Assembly: GCF_009720775.1 (NCBI RefSeq)
Contig: NZ_WNKW01000001.1
Coordinates: 434,001-498,000, forward strand
Reading direction: 5' to 3'
Origin: Pseudoduganella danionis
GTDB lineage: Bacteria > Pseudomonadota > Gammaproteobacteria > Burkholderiales > Burkholderiaceae_D
DNA: 64,000 nt
Shown: one piece after another, positions 50,047 through 58,076 of the stretch
How the letters are laid out: each line of letters opens with the position of its first letter
Numbering within the stretch: the stretch's first letter is position 1
Notes under the pieces: model-generated
The model's input: only the letters and a program-made list of their open reading frames with translations
Told to the model about the DNA's origin: nothing
The model's database searches: none
Made by a program: the position numbers and the translations under genes

Positions 50047-51280
50047 CCTCAGTCATAGCATCATAGGCGCCGCAGTCGGCGCTGTGGTGCAGCGTAGCTT
50101 GCCGGCCGAAGCTGATAGCGGCGCCCAGCGGCTGCGCCAGCGCTTGTTGATACTGGCTTGCGTACTGGCCAGTAATTTTCCCGATCTCGATCTGCTGCTG
50201 TCGCCGTTACTCCAGCAGCCACTCGGCTATCTGCTGCACCACCGTGGCTTCACCCACACAGTGCTGCTGGCCATTCCGCAAGGATTGCTGCTGGCCGCCT
50301 TGCTGTGGCTGGGCTGGCCGGCAGCGCGTGCCTTGCTGGGCAGCAGCCGTACCGCGCGACTGGGGCTGGCGCTAGCCATAGGCAGCGGGCTAGCCCTGCA
50401 TCTGCTGATGGACTACACCAATTCCTACGGCCTGCATCCGTGGTACCCGTTCAATACGCGCTGGTTCTATGGCGACATGGTGTTCATCGTCGAGCCGCTG
50501 TTCTGGGTGGTACTCGGCGTGCCGCTGGCCATGCTGGTGCAGCGCCCGTGGTTGCGCTATGGCTGGCTGCTGGCGCTGGCCGGCGTGATACTGGCATGTG
50601 CGGCCCGGGCTTATTTGCTATGGCCGGCCGTGCTGGTGCTGGCGGTGCTGGGCGCCAGTGTGGCGCTGGTACAGCACCGTGCCGGCGCACAGGGGCGGGC
50701 CGGTTTGCTGCTGGGGCTGGCGTTGGGCGTGGCGTTTCTGGGGCTGCAGGCCGGTACGTCCATGCTCGCGCGGCAGACGGTAACGGCCGCCTTGCAGCAG
50801 CATGACCCGAAAGCGCAGGTGCTCGATGTGGCCATGACAGCCTTCCCCAGTATGCCGCTGTGCTGGTCTTATGCGAGTGTGGAGAGTAATCCGCAACATG
50901 GCTATTACCGCTTGCGCCGTGGCGTGCTCAGTCTGACGCCGACGCTGGCCTGCCCGGCCGCGCTCGTGGGCGAGGAGACTAGTCAGGCGTTGTCGCCGCA
51001 GGTGGGCGAATTTGCCCATGTGCTGGCGCCGCTGGCAGTGCTGCAGCAGATGAAACAAAGCAACTGTGTGGTCGACGCCTGGCTGCGTTTTGCCCGCTTG
51101 CCGGTGCTGATACTGTCGACGGGGACACTGAGCGATTACCGTTTTGCTACCACGCCCAAAGGCAATTTCACTACGCTGAGCACGGCCGGCCCGCCGGCCA
51201 CTGGCTGCCCCACTGGCGTGCCGCAATGGGAGTATCCGCGCCAGGATATGCTGACTCAGCCGACTATCGGCATATTTTAG
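50039..51280 (+). CDS. YdjM/YbcI-family membrane-bound metal-dependent hydrolase
   Basis: A 413-residue membrane protein. The first half has the YdjM signature: MDNLSHSIIGAAVGA with the early His, SNFPDLD, HHRGFTHT and LLMDYTNSYG (metal-binding His and Asp positions), over several membrane helices. The second half (~250-413) is a soluble domain without a recognised family. Related proteins are called inner-membrane hydrolases (YfhO-like/LexA-controlled in some bacteria); the substrate is not known. Translationally coupled to the GAF protein upstream. Confidence 0.8.
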   Translation: MDNLSHSIIGAAVGAVVQRSLPAEADSGAQRLRQRLLILACVLASNFPDLDLLLSPLLQQPLGYLLHHRGFTHTVLLAIPQGLLLAALLWLGWPAARALLGSSRTARLGLALAIGSGLALHLLMDYTNSYGLHPWYPFNTRWFYGDMVFIVEPLFWVVLGVPLAMLVQRPWLRYGWLLALAGVILACAARAYLLWPAVLVLAVLGASVALVQHRAGAQGRAGLLLGLALGVAFLGLQAGTSMLARQTVTAALQQHDPKAQVLDVAMTAFPSMPLCWSYASVESNPQHGYYRLRRGVLSLTPTLACPAALVGEETSQALSPQVGEFAHVLAPLAVLQQMKQSNCVVDAWLRFARLPVLILSTGTLSDYRFATTPKGNFTTLSTAGPPATGCPTGVPQWEYPRQDMLTQPTIGIF

Positions 51281-51478
51281 ATTTGAAGTTGATTCGCGGA
51301 AACCCGCATGGCAGGCCGCTTGCACGACTTTGGTGCTGGTGCAGTGCAATAACTGTGGCATGTTCACCACAAAAGTGCTAGAAATTCCTGATTTTGCGCA
51401 ATTTCAGACAATGTTGCATGGCATGACAATTGCAATGCCTTCTGGAAAGTAAGATGATCTTTCCATATGGAGGCAGTT

Positions 51479-51655
51479 ATGAAGAAGACAATCGAACAAA
51501 AAAACACCACGATCACCCATGAATCGCCGGCCGACGAACACCGTTCGCGCAGCGAGCGCATTGCCGCACAGGGCGTGCGTCTGGGCAAAGCCAACTACCT
51601 GATTCCACTGGTGGGACTGGCCGTGCTGGCCGGGATGGCTTTCGCGCAGGCCTGA
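51479..51655 (+). CDS. Small single-helix membrane protein, unknown
   Basis: A 58-residue predicted protein with a hydrophilic, charged first two-thirds and one C-terminal helix (YLIPLVGLAVLAGMAFA). GGAGG lies 5 bases ahead of the ATG at 51479, a better ribosome site than most genes here, which supports real translation. An ATG four codons earlier would overlap this site. No family was recognised. It sits alone, convergent with tsaD; the 198 bp upstream hold no other feature seen. Confidence 0.6.
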   Translation: MKKTIEQKNTTITHESPADEHRSRSERIAAQGVRLGKANYLIPLVGLAVLAGMAFAQA

Positions 51656-51690
51656 GGCCTGCCGCGCCGTACCACGCCATGCCTGCGCGT

Positions 51691-52731
51691 CTAGATGACG
51701 CGCAGTTCTTCCAGCGGCCAGCGTGGCCGCACGTTGAAACTGTAGTCCTTCTTGGCCGCATCAGGATTGATCTTCAGGCGCATGGCGCCGGCAAACGCGA
51801 TCATCGCACCGTTATCGGTGCAGAATTCCAGTTCGGGGTAATACACCTTGAACTTCTTTTTGGCCGCCGCCGCGTTGAGCGAGGCGCGCAGTTGGGCATT
51901 CGCGCCTACACCGCCGGCAATCACCAGCCGCTTGAGGCCCGTGTGGCGCAGGGCCGAAACGCATTTGGCCGTCAGCACGTCGACGATGGCATCGACGAAA
52001 CCGCGTGCGATGTTGGCTTTGTCCTGCTCGCAGATATTCGCCACCACTTGCTGTTCGTGGTTTTTTACCACCGTCAGCACGGCCGTTTTCAGGCCCGAGA
52101 AGCTGAAGTTGAAATCCTTGGTGTGCAGCATGGGGCGCGGCAGTTTGTAGGCGGCCGGATCGCCGAATTCGGCCAGACGGGAAATCGCCGGACCGCCCGG
52201 ATAACCGAGGCCCAGCAGCTTGGCTGATTTGTCGAAGGCTTCGCCGGCCGCATCATCCAGCGTTTCACCGAGCAGGGTGTATTGGCCCACGCCATCGACG
52301 CGCATCAACTGGGTGTGGCCGCCCGACACCAGCAAGGCGATAAACGGGAACTCGGGTGGTTGCGACGCCAGCAGCGGCGACAGCAAATGGCCTTCCAGAT
52401 GGTGCACGCCCAGCACGGGGCGATCCAGTGCCAGCCCCAGACTGCAGGCCACGGACGAGCCCACCAGCAGTGCGCCAGCCAGACCGGGGCCCTGGGTGTA
52501 GGCGATGGCATCCACGTCAGCTAGTTGTTTGCCGGCTTGATCGAGCGCCTGGGTCAGCAGCGGCAGCGCACGGCGGATATGGTCGCGCGACGCCAGTTCC
52601 GGCACCACGCCACCATATTCTTCATGCATGGCCACTTGCGAATACAGGGCATGCGACAGCAGGCCGCGCTCTGTGTCATACAGTGCGAGGCCGGTTTCGT
52701 CACAGGAAGATTCAACGCCGAGAACGATCAT
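51691..52731 (-). CDS. tsaD: tRNA N6-threonylcarbamoyltransferase TsaD
   Basis: A 346-residue enzyme that transfers the threonylcarbamoyl group to A37 of ANN-reading tRNAs. The ATG at 52731 begins [14 protein letters not shown], the invariant start of the family; an upstream in-frame extension is not supported. HHLEGH carries the metal-binding His residues, and [10 protein letters not shown] and [13 protein letters not shown] form the ATP site. It works with TsaB, TsaC and TsaE (tsaE at 29720-30205). The small membrane-protein gene converges on it from the other side. Confidence 0.96.
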   Translation of the reverse strand: MIVLGVESSCDETGLALYDTERGLLSHALYSQVAMHEEYGGVVPELASRDHIRRALPLLTQALDQAGKQLADVDAIAYTQGPGLAGALLVGSSVACSLGLALDRPVLGVHHLEGHLLSPLLASQPPEFPFIALLVSGGHTQLMRVDGVGQYTLLGETLDDAAGEAFDKSAKLLGLGYPGGPAISRLAEFGDPAAYKLPRPMLHTKDFNFSFSGLKTAVLTVVKNHEQQVVANICEQDKANIARGFVDAIVDVLTAKCVSALRHTGLKRLVIAGGVGANAQLRASLNAAAAKKKFKVYYPELEFCTDNGAMIAFAGAMRLKINPDAAKKDYSFNVRPRWPLEELRVI

Positions 52732-52817
52732 AAGATGCAGTAGTGCTTGAGAACAATCCGCCATTGTAATGGAAAGCTGTGCCGGCCACTGACTCCGGCC
52801 ATTGCGGCAGGGCCAAT

Positions 52818-52850
52818 AAAAAGGCACGCGGCCCTGGCGGAGCGCGTGCC
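52818..52850 (-). terminator. Rho-independent terminator after aroG
   Basis: On the minus strand, stem GGCACGCG/CGCGTGCC with a 12-base loop, followed by TTTTT, about 33 bp past the aroG stop and upstream of tsaD. Confidence 0.85.
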
Positions 52851-52882
52851 GGTCTGGCAGGATGAGGCCCTAGCTGTCAGTC

Positions 52883-53941
52883 TTAAGGGCGGTTTTTTAG
52901 CTGCTGATGGGCGTCGCGCAGCATCTTTTCCGTGGTGTCCCAGTCTATGCAGCCGTCCGTTACGGAGCAGCCGTATTTGAGCTCGCTCAGATTGGCCGGT
53001 ATCTTCTGATTGCCGCCGACGATGTTCGATTCGATCATCACGCCGACCAGCGACTGGTTGCCCTGCGAGATCTGGTGGATCACGTCGGCCATCACCAGCG
53101 GTTGCAGTTCTGGTTTCTTGTAGCTGTTGGCATGCGAGCAGTCGACCACCAGATTGGCTGGCAGCTTGGCTTTGTGCAGGGCCTGCTCGGCAATCGCGAT
53201 CGAGACGGAATCGTAGTTGGGGCGGCCGTCACCGCCGCGCAGCACCACGTGGCCGTAGGCATTGCCGCGCGTGCGCACGATGGCCACATTGCCCTGGGCA
53301 TTGATTCCCAGGAAGGAGTGCGGATGGGCCGAGGACAGGATGGCGTTGATGGCAATGCCGATATCGCCGTCCGTACCGTTCTTGAAGCCGACCGGGGTGG
53401 ACAGGCCGGACGACATTTCACGGTGGGTCTGCGATTCCGTGGTGCGCGCGCCGATGGCGGTCCACGCGATCAGGTCGCCCAGATACTGGGGCGAGATCGG
53501 GTCCAGCGCTTCGGTGGCGGTGGGCAGGCCCAGTTCGCACACGTCGAGCAGGAACTGGCGGGCTTTTTCCATGCCCACGTCGACGCGGAAGGAATCATCC
53601 ATGTCCGGGTCATTGATATAGCCCTTCCAGCCGGTGGTGGTACGCGGCTTTTCGAAATACACGCGCATCACCAGCAGCATGGTGTCGGCCACTTCTGCCT
53701 GCAGCGCCTTCAGACGGCGCGCATAGTCCAGACCGGCAACGGGGTCGTGGATGGAGCACGGGCCGACCACGACAAACAGGCGTTTGTCTTTGCGGTCAAT
53801 AATGTTGCGCAGGGCTTCGCGGCCCTTCATCACGGTGTCCGACGCGGCGTCCGACAGCGGCAGCTTGCTATGCAGGGCTTCCGGCGTGGGCATGGGCGCG
53901 AACGAGGTGACGTTGATGTTTTCGATATCTGGGGAAATCAT
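52883..53941 (-). CDS. aroG: 3-deoxy-7-phosphoheptulonate synthase (class I DAHP synthase)
   Basis: A 352-residue enzyme condensing phosphoenolpyruvate with erythrose-4-phosphate, the entry to the shikimate pathway. Motifs: FVVVGPCSIHDP, MRVYFEKPRTTTGWKGYINDPD, GARTTESQTHREMSSGLSTPVGFKNGTDG and VDCSHANSYK with the metal His. Class I-alpha (AroF/G/H type) by length and the N-terminal extension that binds the feedback inhibitor; which aromatic amino acid inhibits it cannot be told with confidence. Monocistronic, with its own terminator. TACACT (-10-like) lies about 30 bp ahead of the ATG. Confidence 0.93.
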   Translation of the reverse strand: MISPDIENINVTSFAPMPTPEALHSKLPLSDAASDTVMKGREALRNIIDRKDKRLFVVVGPCSIHDPVAGLDYARRLKALQAEVADTMLLVMRVYFEKPRTTTGWKGYINDPDMDDSFRVDVGMEKARQFLLDVCELGLPTATEALDPISPQYLGDLIAWTAIGARTTESQTHREMSSGLSTPVGFKNGTDGDIGIAINAILSSAHPHSFLGINAQGNVAIVRTRGNAYGHVVLRGGDGRPNYDSVSIAIAEQALHKAKLPANLVVDCSHANSYKKPELQPLVMADVIHQISQGNQSLVGVMIESNIVGGNQKIPANLSELKYGCSVTDGCIDWDTTEKMLRDAHQQLKNRP

Positions 53942-54011
53942 GATCTGCTAGTTTCATTGCGGGGGAGGGATAGTGTAGCCGAAATGGGCCGGACTGGTTT
54001 AAGCTGCGCCT

Positions 54012-55025
54012 ATGACGACCGAGAACCCCACCCCCACCCCCACCTCCGCCGACGCGCCATTTGCTACTGCCCATCTGATCAAGGAGATCGGGCGAGGCAA
54101 GAACGGTGCTCGCAGCATGACTCGCGACGACGCCCGTGAACTCTACCGCGCCATGCTTGATGGCAGAGTGGGCGAACTGGAACTGGGCGGCATCTTGCTG
54201 GCGCTGCGCATCAAGGGCGAATCCATAGACGAGCTGGCCGGCTTCCTCGATGCGGCCGAAGCTTCGTTCACGCCGCTGCAGGCGCCGAATGGCCCGTATG
54301 CGCCCGTCTGCATTCCCACCTACAATGGCGCGCGCAAGATGGCCAATCTGACCCCGCTGCTGGCGCTGCTGCTGGCGCGTGAAGGCGTGCCCGTGCTGGT
54401 GCATGGTGTGCTGCGCGACGCGGGGCGGGTCAGCACGGCTGAAGTGTTCGAGGCGCTAGGCGTGTTGCCCGCAGCCGACAGTGCTGAAGCGGAACAGGCG
54501 CTGGCGCAGGGCAAGGTTGCACTGATCACTGTCGATACGCTGGCGCCCAAGCTGGCCTATCTGCTGTCGTTGCGCCGTCGTCTGGGCGTGCGCAATTCCA
54601 CCCACACGCTGGTGAAAATCATGCAGCCGTTTGCCGGACCGGCGTTGCGGCTGGTGTCCTATACCCATCCTGAGTATCTGGAACTGCTGGGCGAGTACTT
54701 CACGGGCTCGGCCTTGCCCGAGCGCGGCGATGCCTTCCTGATGCGCGGCACGGAAGGGGAAACCGTGGCCAATGCCAACAAGGCCCAGCAGATCGACTGG
54801 TTCCATGGCGGCCTGCGTACCACGCTCGTGCCCAAGCAGACACTGGTGGGCGAGCTGCCCGTGCTGCCGGCCGAGCGCGATGCCGCTACCACGGCAACGT
54901 GGATCAAGGCCGTGCTGGCGGGCGAGATTCCCGTGCCGCCGTCCATTGCCGAGCAGGTCGCACAGTGCCTGCTGGTATCGCGTACGCTGCAGTCGCGCCA
55001 GCGCATACAGGAACCTATCGTCTAG
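54012..55025 (+). CDS. ybiB: TrpD2/YbiB family protein (anthranilate phosphoribosyltransferase fold)
   Basis: A 337-residue protein with the anthranilate phosphoribosyltransferase fold (RDDARELYRAMLDGRVGELELGGILLALRIKGES at the N-terminus), but lacking the canonical PRPP-binding glycine-rich site of TrpD. It instead has IPTYNGARKMANLTPLLALLLAREGVPVLVHG, as in YbiB. YbiB-type proteins bind nucleic acid rather than making tryptophan; I apply that from family knowledge. The start at 54012 is the first ATG; a poly-Pro/Thr stretch follows directly. Divergent from aroG. Confidence 0.85.
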   Translation: MTTENPTPTPTSADAPFATAHLIKEIGRGKNGARSMTRDDARELYRAMLDGRVGELELGGILLALRIKGESIDELAGFLDAAEASFTPLQAPNGPYAPVCIPTYNGARKMANLTPLLALLLAREGVPVLVHGVLRDAGRVSTAEVFEALGVLPAADSAEAEQALAQGKVALITVDTLAPKLAYLLSLRRRLGVRNSTHTLVKIMQPFAGPALRLVSYTHPEYLELLGEYFTGSALPERGDAFLMRGTEGETVANANKAQQIDWFHGGLRTTLVPKQTLVGELPVLPAERDAATTATWIKAVLAGEIPVPPSIAEQVAQCLLVSRTLQSRQRIQEPIV

Positions 55026-55097
55026 CCGATCATAGCCGGCCACTGTCGGCCTCAGGTGTGTCTCAAGTACAATACGCCTTTGCACGATAGGATAGTT

Positions 55098-56306
55098 ATG
55101 GCTAAGTTTGACGTGGTGGTAATCGGCGCAGGTGCTGCCGGCATGATGTGTGCAGCAACGGCGGCCCAGCGCGGACGGCGCGTGGTGCTGATCGACCATG
55201 CGAGCAAACTGGCCGAGAAAATCCGCATCTCCGGCGGCGGACGTTGCAACTTCACCAATATCAACGCCGGTCCGGCCAACTACCTGTCGGAAAATCCCCA
55301 TTTCTGCAAAAGTGCGCTGTCGCGCTACACGGCGGCGGATTTCATTGCGCTGGTCAAAAAGCACCGCATCGGCTACCACGAGAAGCATCGTGGCCAGCTA
55401 TTCTGCGATGACTCGGCCGAGCAGATCATCGACATGCTCAAGGATGAGTGCAGCCGCGGCGATGTGCACTGGCGCATGCCGTGCAAGGTGGACGCGTTGG
55501 AGCAGGCGGCCGAAGGCGGCTTTGTACTGCAGACGGATCAGGGCATGATCGAAGCGGAAAGCGTAGTGATCGCCACGGGCGGCCTGTCGATTCCCAAAAT
55601 CGGTGCGACCGACTTCGGCTACCGCATTGCCGAGCAGTTCGGTCTGCGCATGGTGGCACCGCGTCCGGCGCTGGTGCCGCTGACCTTCGATGCGCAAAGC
55701 TGGGCGCCGTTCGTGGAAATGGCGGGCATTGCACTGGAAGTGGATGTGGAAACGGGCTCGCTTAAAGGCCGCAACCCGACCGGCGCACGCTTTCGCGAAG
55801 ACCTGCTGTTCACCCACCGTGGCCTGTCCGGTCCGGCCATCCTGCAGATTTCGTCCTACTGGACGCCCGCTACGCCCATCATCATCAACCTGTTGCCGGA
55901 ACTCGATCTGGCGGCCACGCTCATCGAAGGCAAGGGCAGCATCAAGAAACAGCTAGGCAATGTGCTGGCCCAATGGCTGCCCGCCCGTCTGGCCGAAGGC
56001 TTGCTGCATGCCCATGGCTTTGCCGCCGATGCGCGTCTGGCCGATATGCCCGATGCCCAGTTGCGCAAACTGGGCGCCGCCATCAACCAGTGGACGCTGA
56101 CCCCTAGCGGTTCGGAAGGCTATAAGAAAGCTGAAGTTACGCGTGGCGGAATTGATACACGCGAACTGTCGCAGCAAACCATGATGGCTAGCAAAGTTCC
56201 TGGGCTGTATTTCATCGGTGAGACAGTGGATGTGACGGGCTGGCTGGGCGGCTATAACTTCCAGTGGGCCTGGGCATCGGCGGTGGCGGCAGGTGTTTCC
56301 GTATAG
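55098..56306 (+). CDS. NAD(P)/FAD-dependent oxidoreductase, HI0933/YhiN family
   Basis: A 402-residue flavoprotein. The ATG at 55098 opens the dinucleotide-binding motif VVVIGAGAAGMMCAATAAQRG and is preceded by AGGATAG. SGGGRCNFTN and LSGPAILQISSYW are characteristic of the HI0933/YhiN family, and GEtvDVTGWLGGYNFQWAWASA near the C-terminus closes the FAD site. The natural substrate is not established for the proteobacterial members. Start about 70 bp after ybiB on the same strand, so possibly co-transcribed with it. Confidence 0.87.
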   Translation: MAKFDVVVIGAGAAGMMCAATAAQRGRRVVLIDHASKLAEKIRISGGGRCNFTNINAGPANYLSENPHFCKSALSRYTAADFIALVKKHRIGYHEKHRGQLFCDDSAEQIIDMLKDECSRGDVHWRMPCKVDALEQAAEGGFVLQTDQGMIEAESVVIATGGLSIPKIGATDFGYRIAEQFGLRMVAPRPALVPLTFDAQSWAPFVEMAGIALEVDVETGSLKGRNPTGARFREDLLFTHRGLSGPAILQISSYWTPATPIIINLLPELDLAATLIEGKGSIKKQLGNVLAQWLPARLAEGLLHAHGFAADARLADMPDAQLRKLGAAINQWTLTPSGSEGYKKAEVTRGGIDTRELSQQTMMASKVPGLYFIGETVDVTGWLGGYNFQWAWASAVAAGVSV

Positions 56307-56439
56307 AAATTATAATTATTTTCTTGACTCCAAACTGTGGTTCATTGCATCATGAATACTTAAGTTGCGCTTAATACACTTGAGTTGCTGTATTGACAAT
56401 TTCAGGTGGGGTGCAAACAAACCCACATCGGACTCCATC

Positions 56440-57039
56440 ATGAAAAAAATCATCATCGCACTTGCCGCCACGCTGATCAGCACCAGCGCTCTGGCCAACA
56501 CCGTCAGCCTGCAAAATGCCAGCTTTGAAATTAACACGGTTGGCAACTGGTATGGCTACGGTAATGTGGCCGCTGGCTGGAGTTTCACTGGCGGTGGTGC
56601 AGTGTCACATAACGGTACTCCTTGGTATGGCAATACCTTGAGCGGCGACTATTTTGCTGTGCTGCAAAACACTGCATCGATCTCCCAGACTTTCAGCAAT
56701 AGTTCGGCTGCCAGCTACACCATCGGCTTCGATATGGCCCTGCGTCCTTACTACAGCACCGGGCAAGTGGTGAGTGTGAGCCTGGATGGTCATACGCTGG
56801 GTACTTACGATGCCGCTTCGACCGGCTGGAACGCTTTCACCACCGGCGCCATCAGTCTGGCCGCAGGCAGCCATACGCTGACCTTCGCCGGCCTGAACCC
56901 CCATAATGCTTCCGACACCTCGGCCTTTATCGACAATATCAGCATGAATGTTGCCGCTGTGCCGGAACCAGAAACCTATGCCATGCTGCTGGCCGGCCTG
57001 GGTCTGGTGGCAGGTGTGGCACGTCGTCGCAAGGCCTGA
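56440..57039 (+). CDS. PEP-CTERM sorting domain protein
   Basis: A 199-residue exported protein. A signal peptide (KKIIIALAATLISTSALA) is followed by a beta-rich region with NASFEINTVGNWYGYG..GWSF and FIDNISMNV, resembling carbohydrate-binding-like modules of this group. The C-terminus is the PEP-CTERM signal: VPEPETYAMLLAGLGLVAG then ARRRKA. Such proteins are processed by exosortase EpsH/XrtA and linked to exopolysaccharide or biofilm; neither exosortase nor the biosynthetic locus is in this window. AT-rich upstream region; no convincing promoter or strong ribosome site seen. Confidence 0.92.
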   Translation: MKKIIIALAATLISTSALANTVSLQNASFEINTVGNWYGYGNVAAGWSFTGGGAVSHNGTPWYGNTLSGDYFAVLQNTASISQTFSNSSAASYTIGFDMALRPYYSTGQVVSVSLDGHTLGTYDAASTGWNAFTTGAISLAAGSHTLTFAGLNPHNASDTSAFIDNISMNVAAVPEPETYAMLLAGLGLVAGVARRRKA

Positions 57040-57080
57040 TCTGGCTGCTGCTGCGTCACTATTTCCGCAACGGAAGGTGC

Positions 57081-57112
57081 AAGGGAAGCTGATTCCGGGC
57101 TTCCCTTTTCTT
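57081..57112 (+). terminator. Rho-independent terminator after the PEP-CTERM gene
   Basis: Stem AAGGGAAGC/GCTTCCCTT with a 9-base loop followed by TTCTTC, 41 bp after the stop and 56 bp before rpsU. Confidence 0.75.
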
Positions 57113-57167
57113 CAAAATAGTGCTAATATCTCTTTCTTCCTATAACCTCTAACGGTTTGAATTTTAC

Positions 57168-57380
57168 ATGACCACCATTCGCCTTAAAGAAAACGAGCCG
57201 TTCGAAGTCGCCATGCGTCGCTTCAAACGCACCATCGAAAAAACCGGTCTGCTGACCGAACTGCGCGCACGCGAGTTCTACGAAAAGCCAACGGCTGAGC
57301 GCAAGCGCAAGCTGGCAGCTGCCGTTAAGCGTCACTACAAACGCATCCGCAGCCAACAGCTGCCGAAAAAACTCTTCTAA
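57168..57380 (+). CDS. rpsU: 30S ribosomal protein S21
   Basis: A 70-residue small-subunit protein ([20 protein letters not shown]...PKKLF), very basic, matching S21 in length and sequence. It helps mRNA binding during initiation. First gene of the macromolecular-synthesis cluster rpsU-yqeY-dnaG-rpoD. An upstream TGCTAATAT could be an extended -10. A terminator between rpsU and yqeY should uncouple rpsU expression from the genes below, as in E. coli. Confidence 0.97.
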   Translation: MTTIRLKENEPFEVAMRRFKRTIEKTGLLTELRAREFYEKPTAERKRKLAAAVKRHYKRIRSQQLPKKLF

Positions 57381-57451
57381 GACTGCTCCACGGAGTCAAC
57401 CCGGCAGTATGGCGCTTACGCCTCGGGTTGTCTCTTGCGGCATCAAGAGAT

Positions 57452-57480
57452 ACCCGCCCCGGTTCGCCGCGGCGGGTTTT
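57452..57480 (+). terminator. Rho-independent terminator between rpsU and yqeY
   Basis: Stem ACCCGCC/GGCGGGT with a 12-base loop and TTTT, preceded by a second, larger stem (CAACCCG 57397-57403 with CGGGTTG 57424-57430). It probably lets only part of the transcription pass into yqeY-dnaG. Confidence 0.8.
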
Positions 57481-57510
57481 CGCATTTTTACTACCTTCTG
57501 AAAGATCGCC

Positions 57511-57960
57511 ATGGGCCTGAGAGAACAAATTACCGAAGATATGAAAACCGCGATGCGCGCTAAAGACGCTGGCCGTCTGGCCACCGTGCGTCTGATTCTG
57601 GCGGAAATCAAGCGCAAGGAAGTGGACGAGCGCATCGAAGTCAACGATGAGCAGACCGTTGCTATCGTGGAAAAAATGATCAAGCAGCGCAAGGATTCCA
57701 TCACCCAGTTCGAAGCCGGCGGCCGTGCCGATCTGGCTGACATCGAAAAGGCTGAACTGGCCGTGCTGGTCAACTACATGCCGGCGGGTCTGTCGGACGA
57801 AGAAGTGGCGGCCGAAGTGGCTGCTGCCGTGGCTGCCTCGGGCGCTGCCGGTCCGCAGGACATGGGCAAGGTGATGGCCATCGTCAAACCCAAGCTGGCT
57901 GGCCGTGCCGACATGACTGTCGTGTCCGCACTGGTGAAAAAGGCACTGGCTCCGGCATAA
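57511..57960 (+). CDS. yqeY: GatB/YqeY domain protein
   Basis: A 149-residue helical protein matching the YqeY family (LREQITEDMKTAMRAKDAGRLATVRLILAEIKRKEVDER; MGKVMAIVKPKLAGRADM), related to the tail domain of amidotransferase subunit GatB that contacts tRNA. A tRNA-linked role is supposed from that similarity; the precise function is unknown. Its place between rpsU and dnaG is conserved in Burkholderiales. The 116 bp before dnaG contain a GATCCGG/CCGGATC hairpin. Confidence 0.92.
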   Translation: MGLREQITEDMKTAMRAKDAGRLATVRLILAEIKRKEVDERIEVNDEQTVAIVEKMIKQRKDSITQFEAGGRADLADIEKAELAVLVNYMPAGLSDEEVAAEVAAAVAASGAAGPQDMGKVMAIVKPKLAGRADMTVVSALVKKALAPA

Positions 57961-58011
57961 TTGCTGCCAGTACGAGACTGGGCAGCGATACGCCGCCCAG
58001 CAGTCGCATCT

Positions 58012-58032
58012 GATCCGGCGCAATACCGGATC
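58012..58032 (+). other. Hairpin ahead of dnaG
   Basis: Perfect 7-bp stem GATCCGG/CCGGATC with a 7-base loop, 44 bp before the dnaG start and without a U-run. Possibly an RNA processing or translational control element. Confidence 0.45.
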
Positions 58033-58076
58033 GTTGCGACGGTATAGCCTGATTCACAACAAGACTGCGTAGCCCT

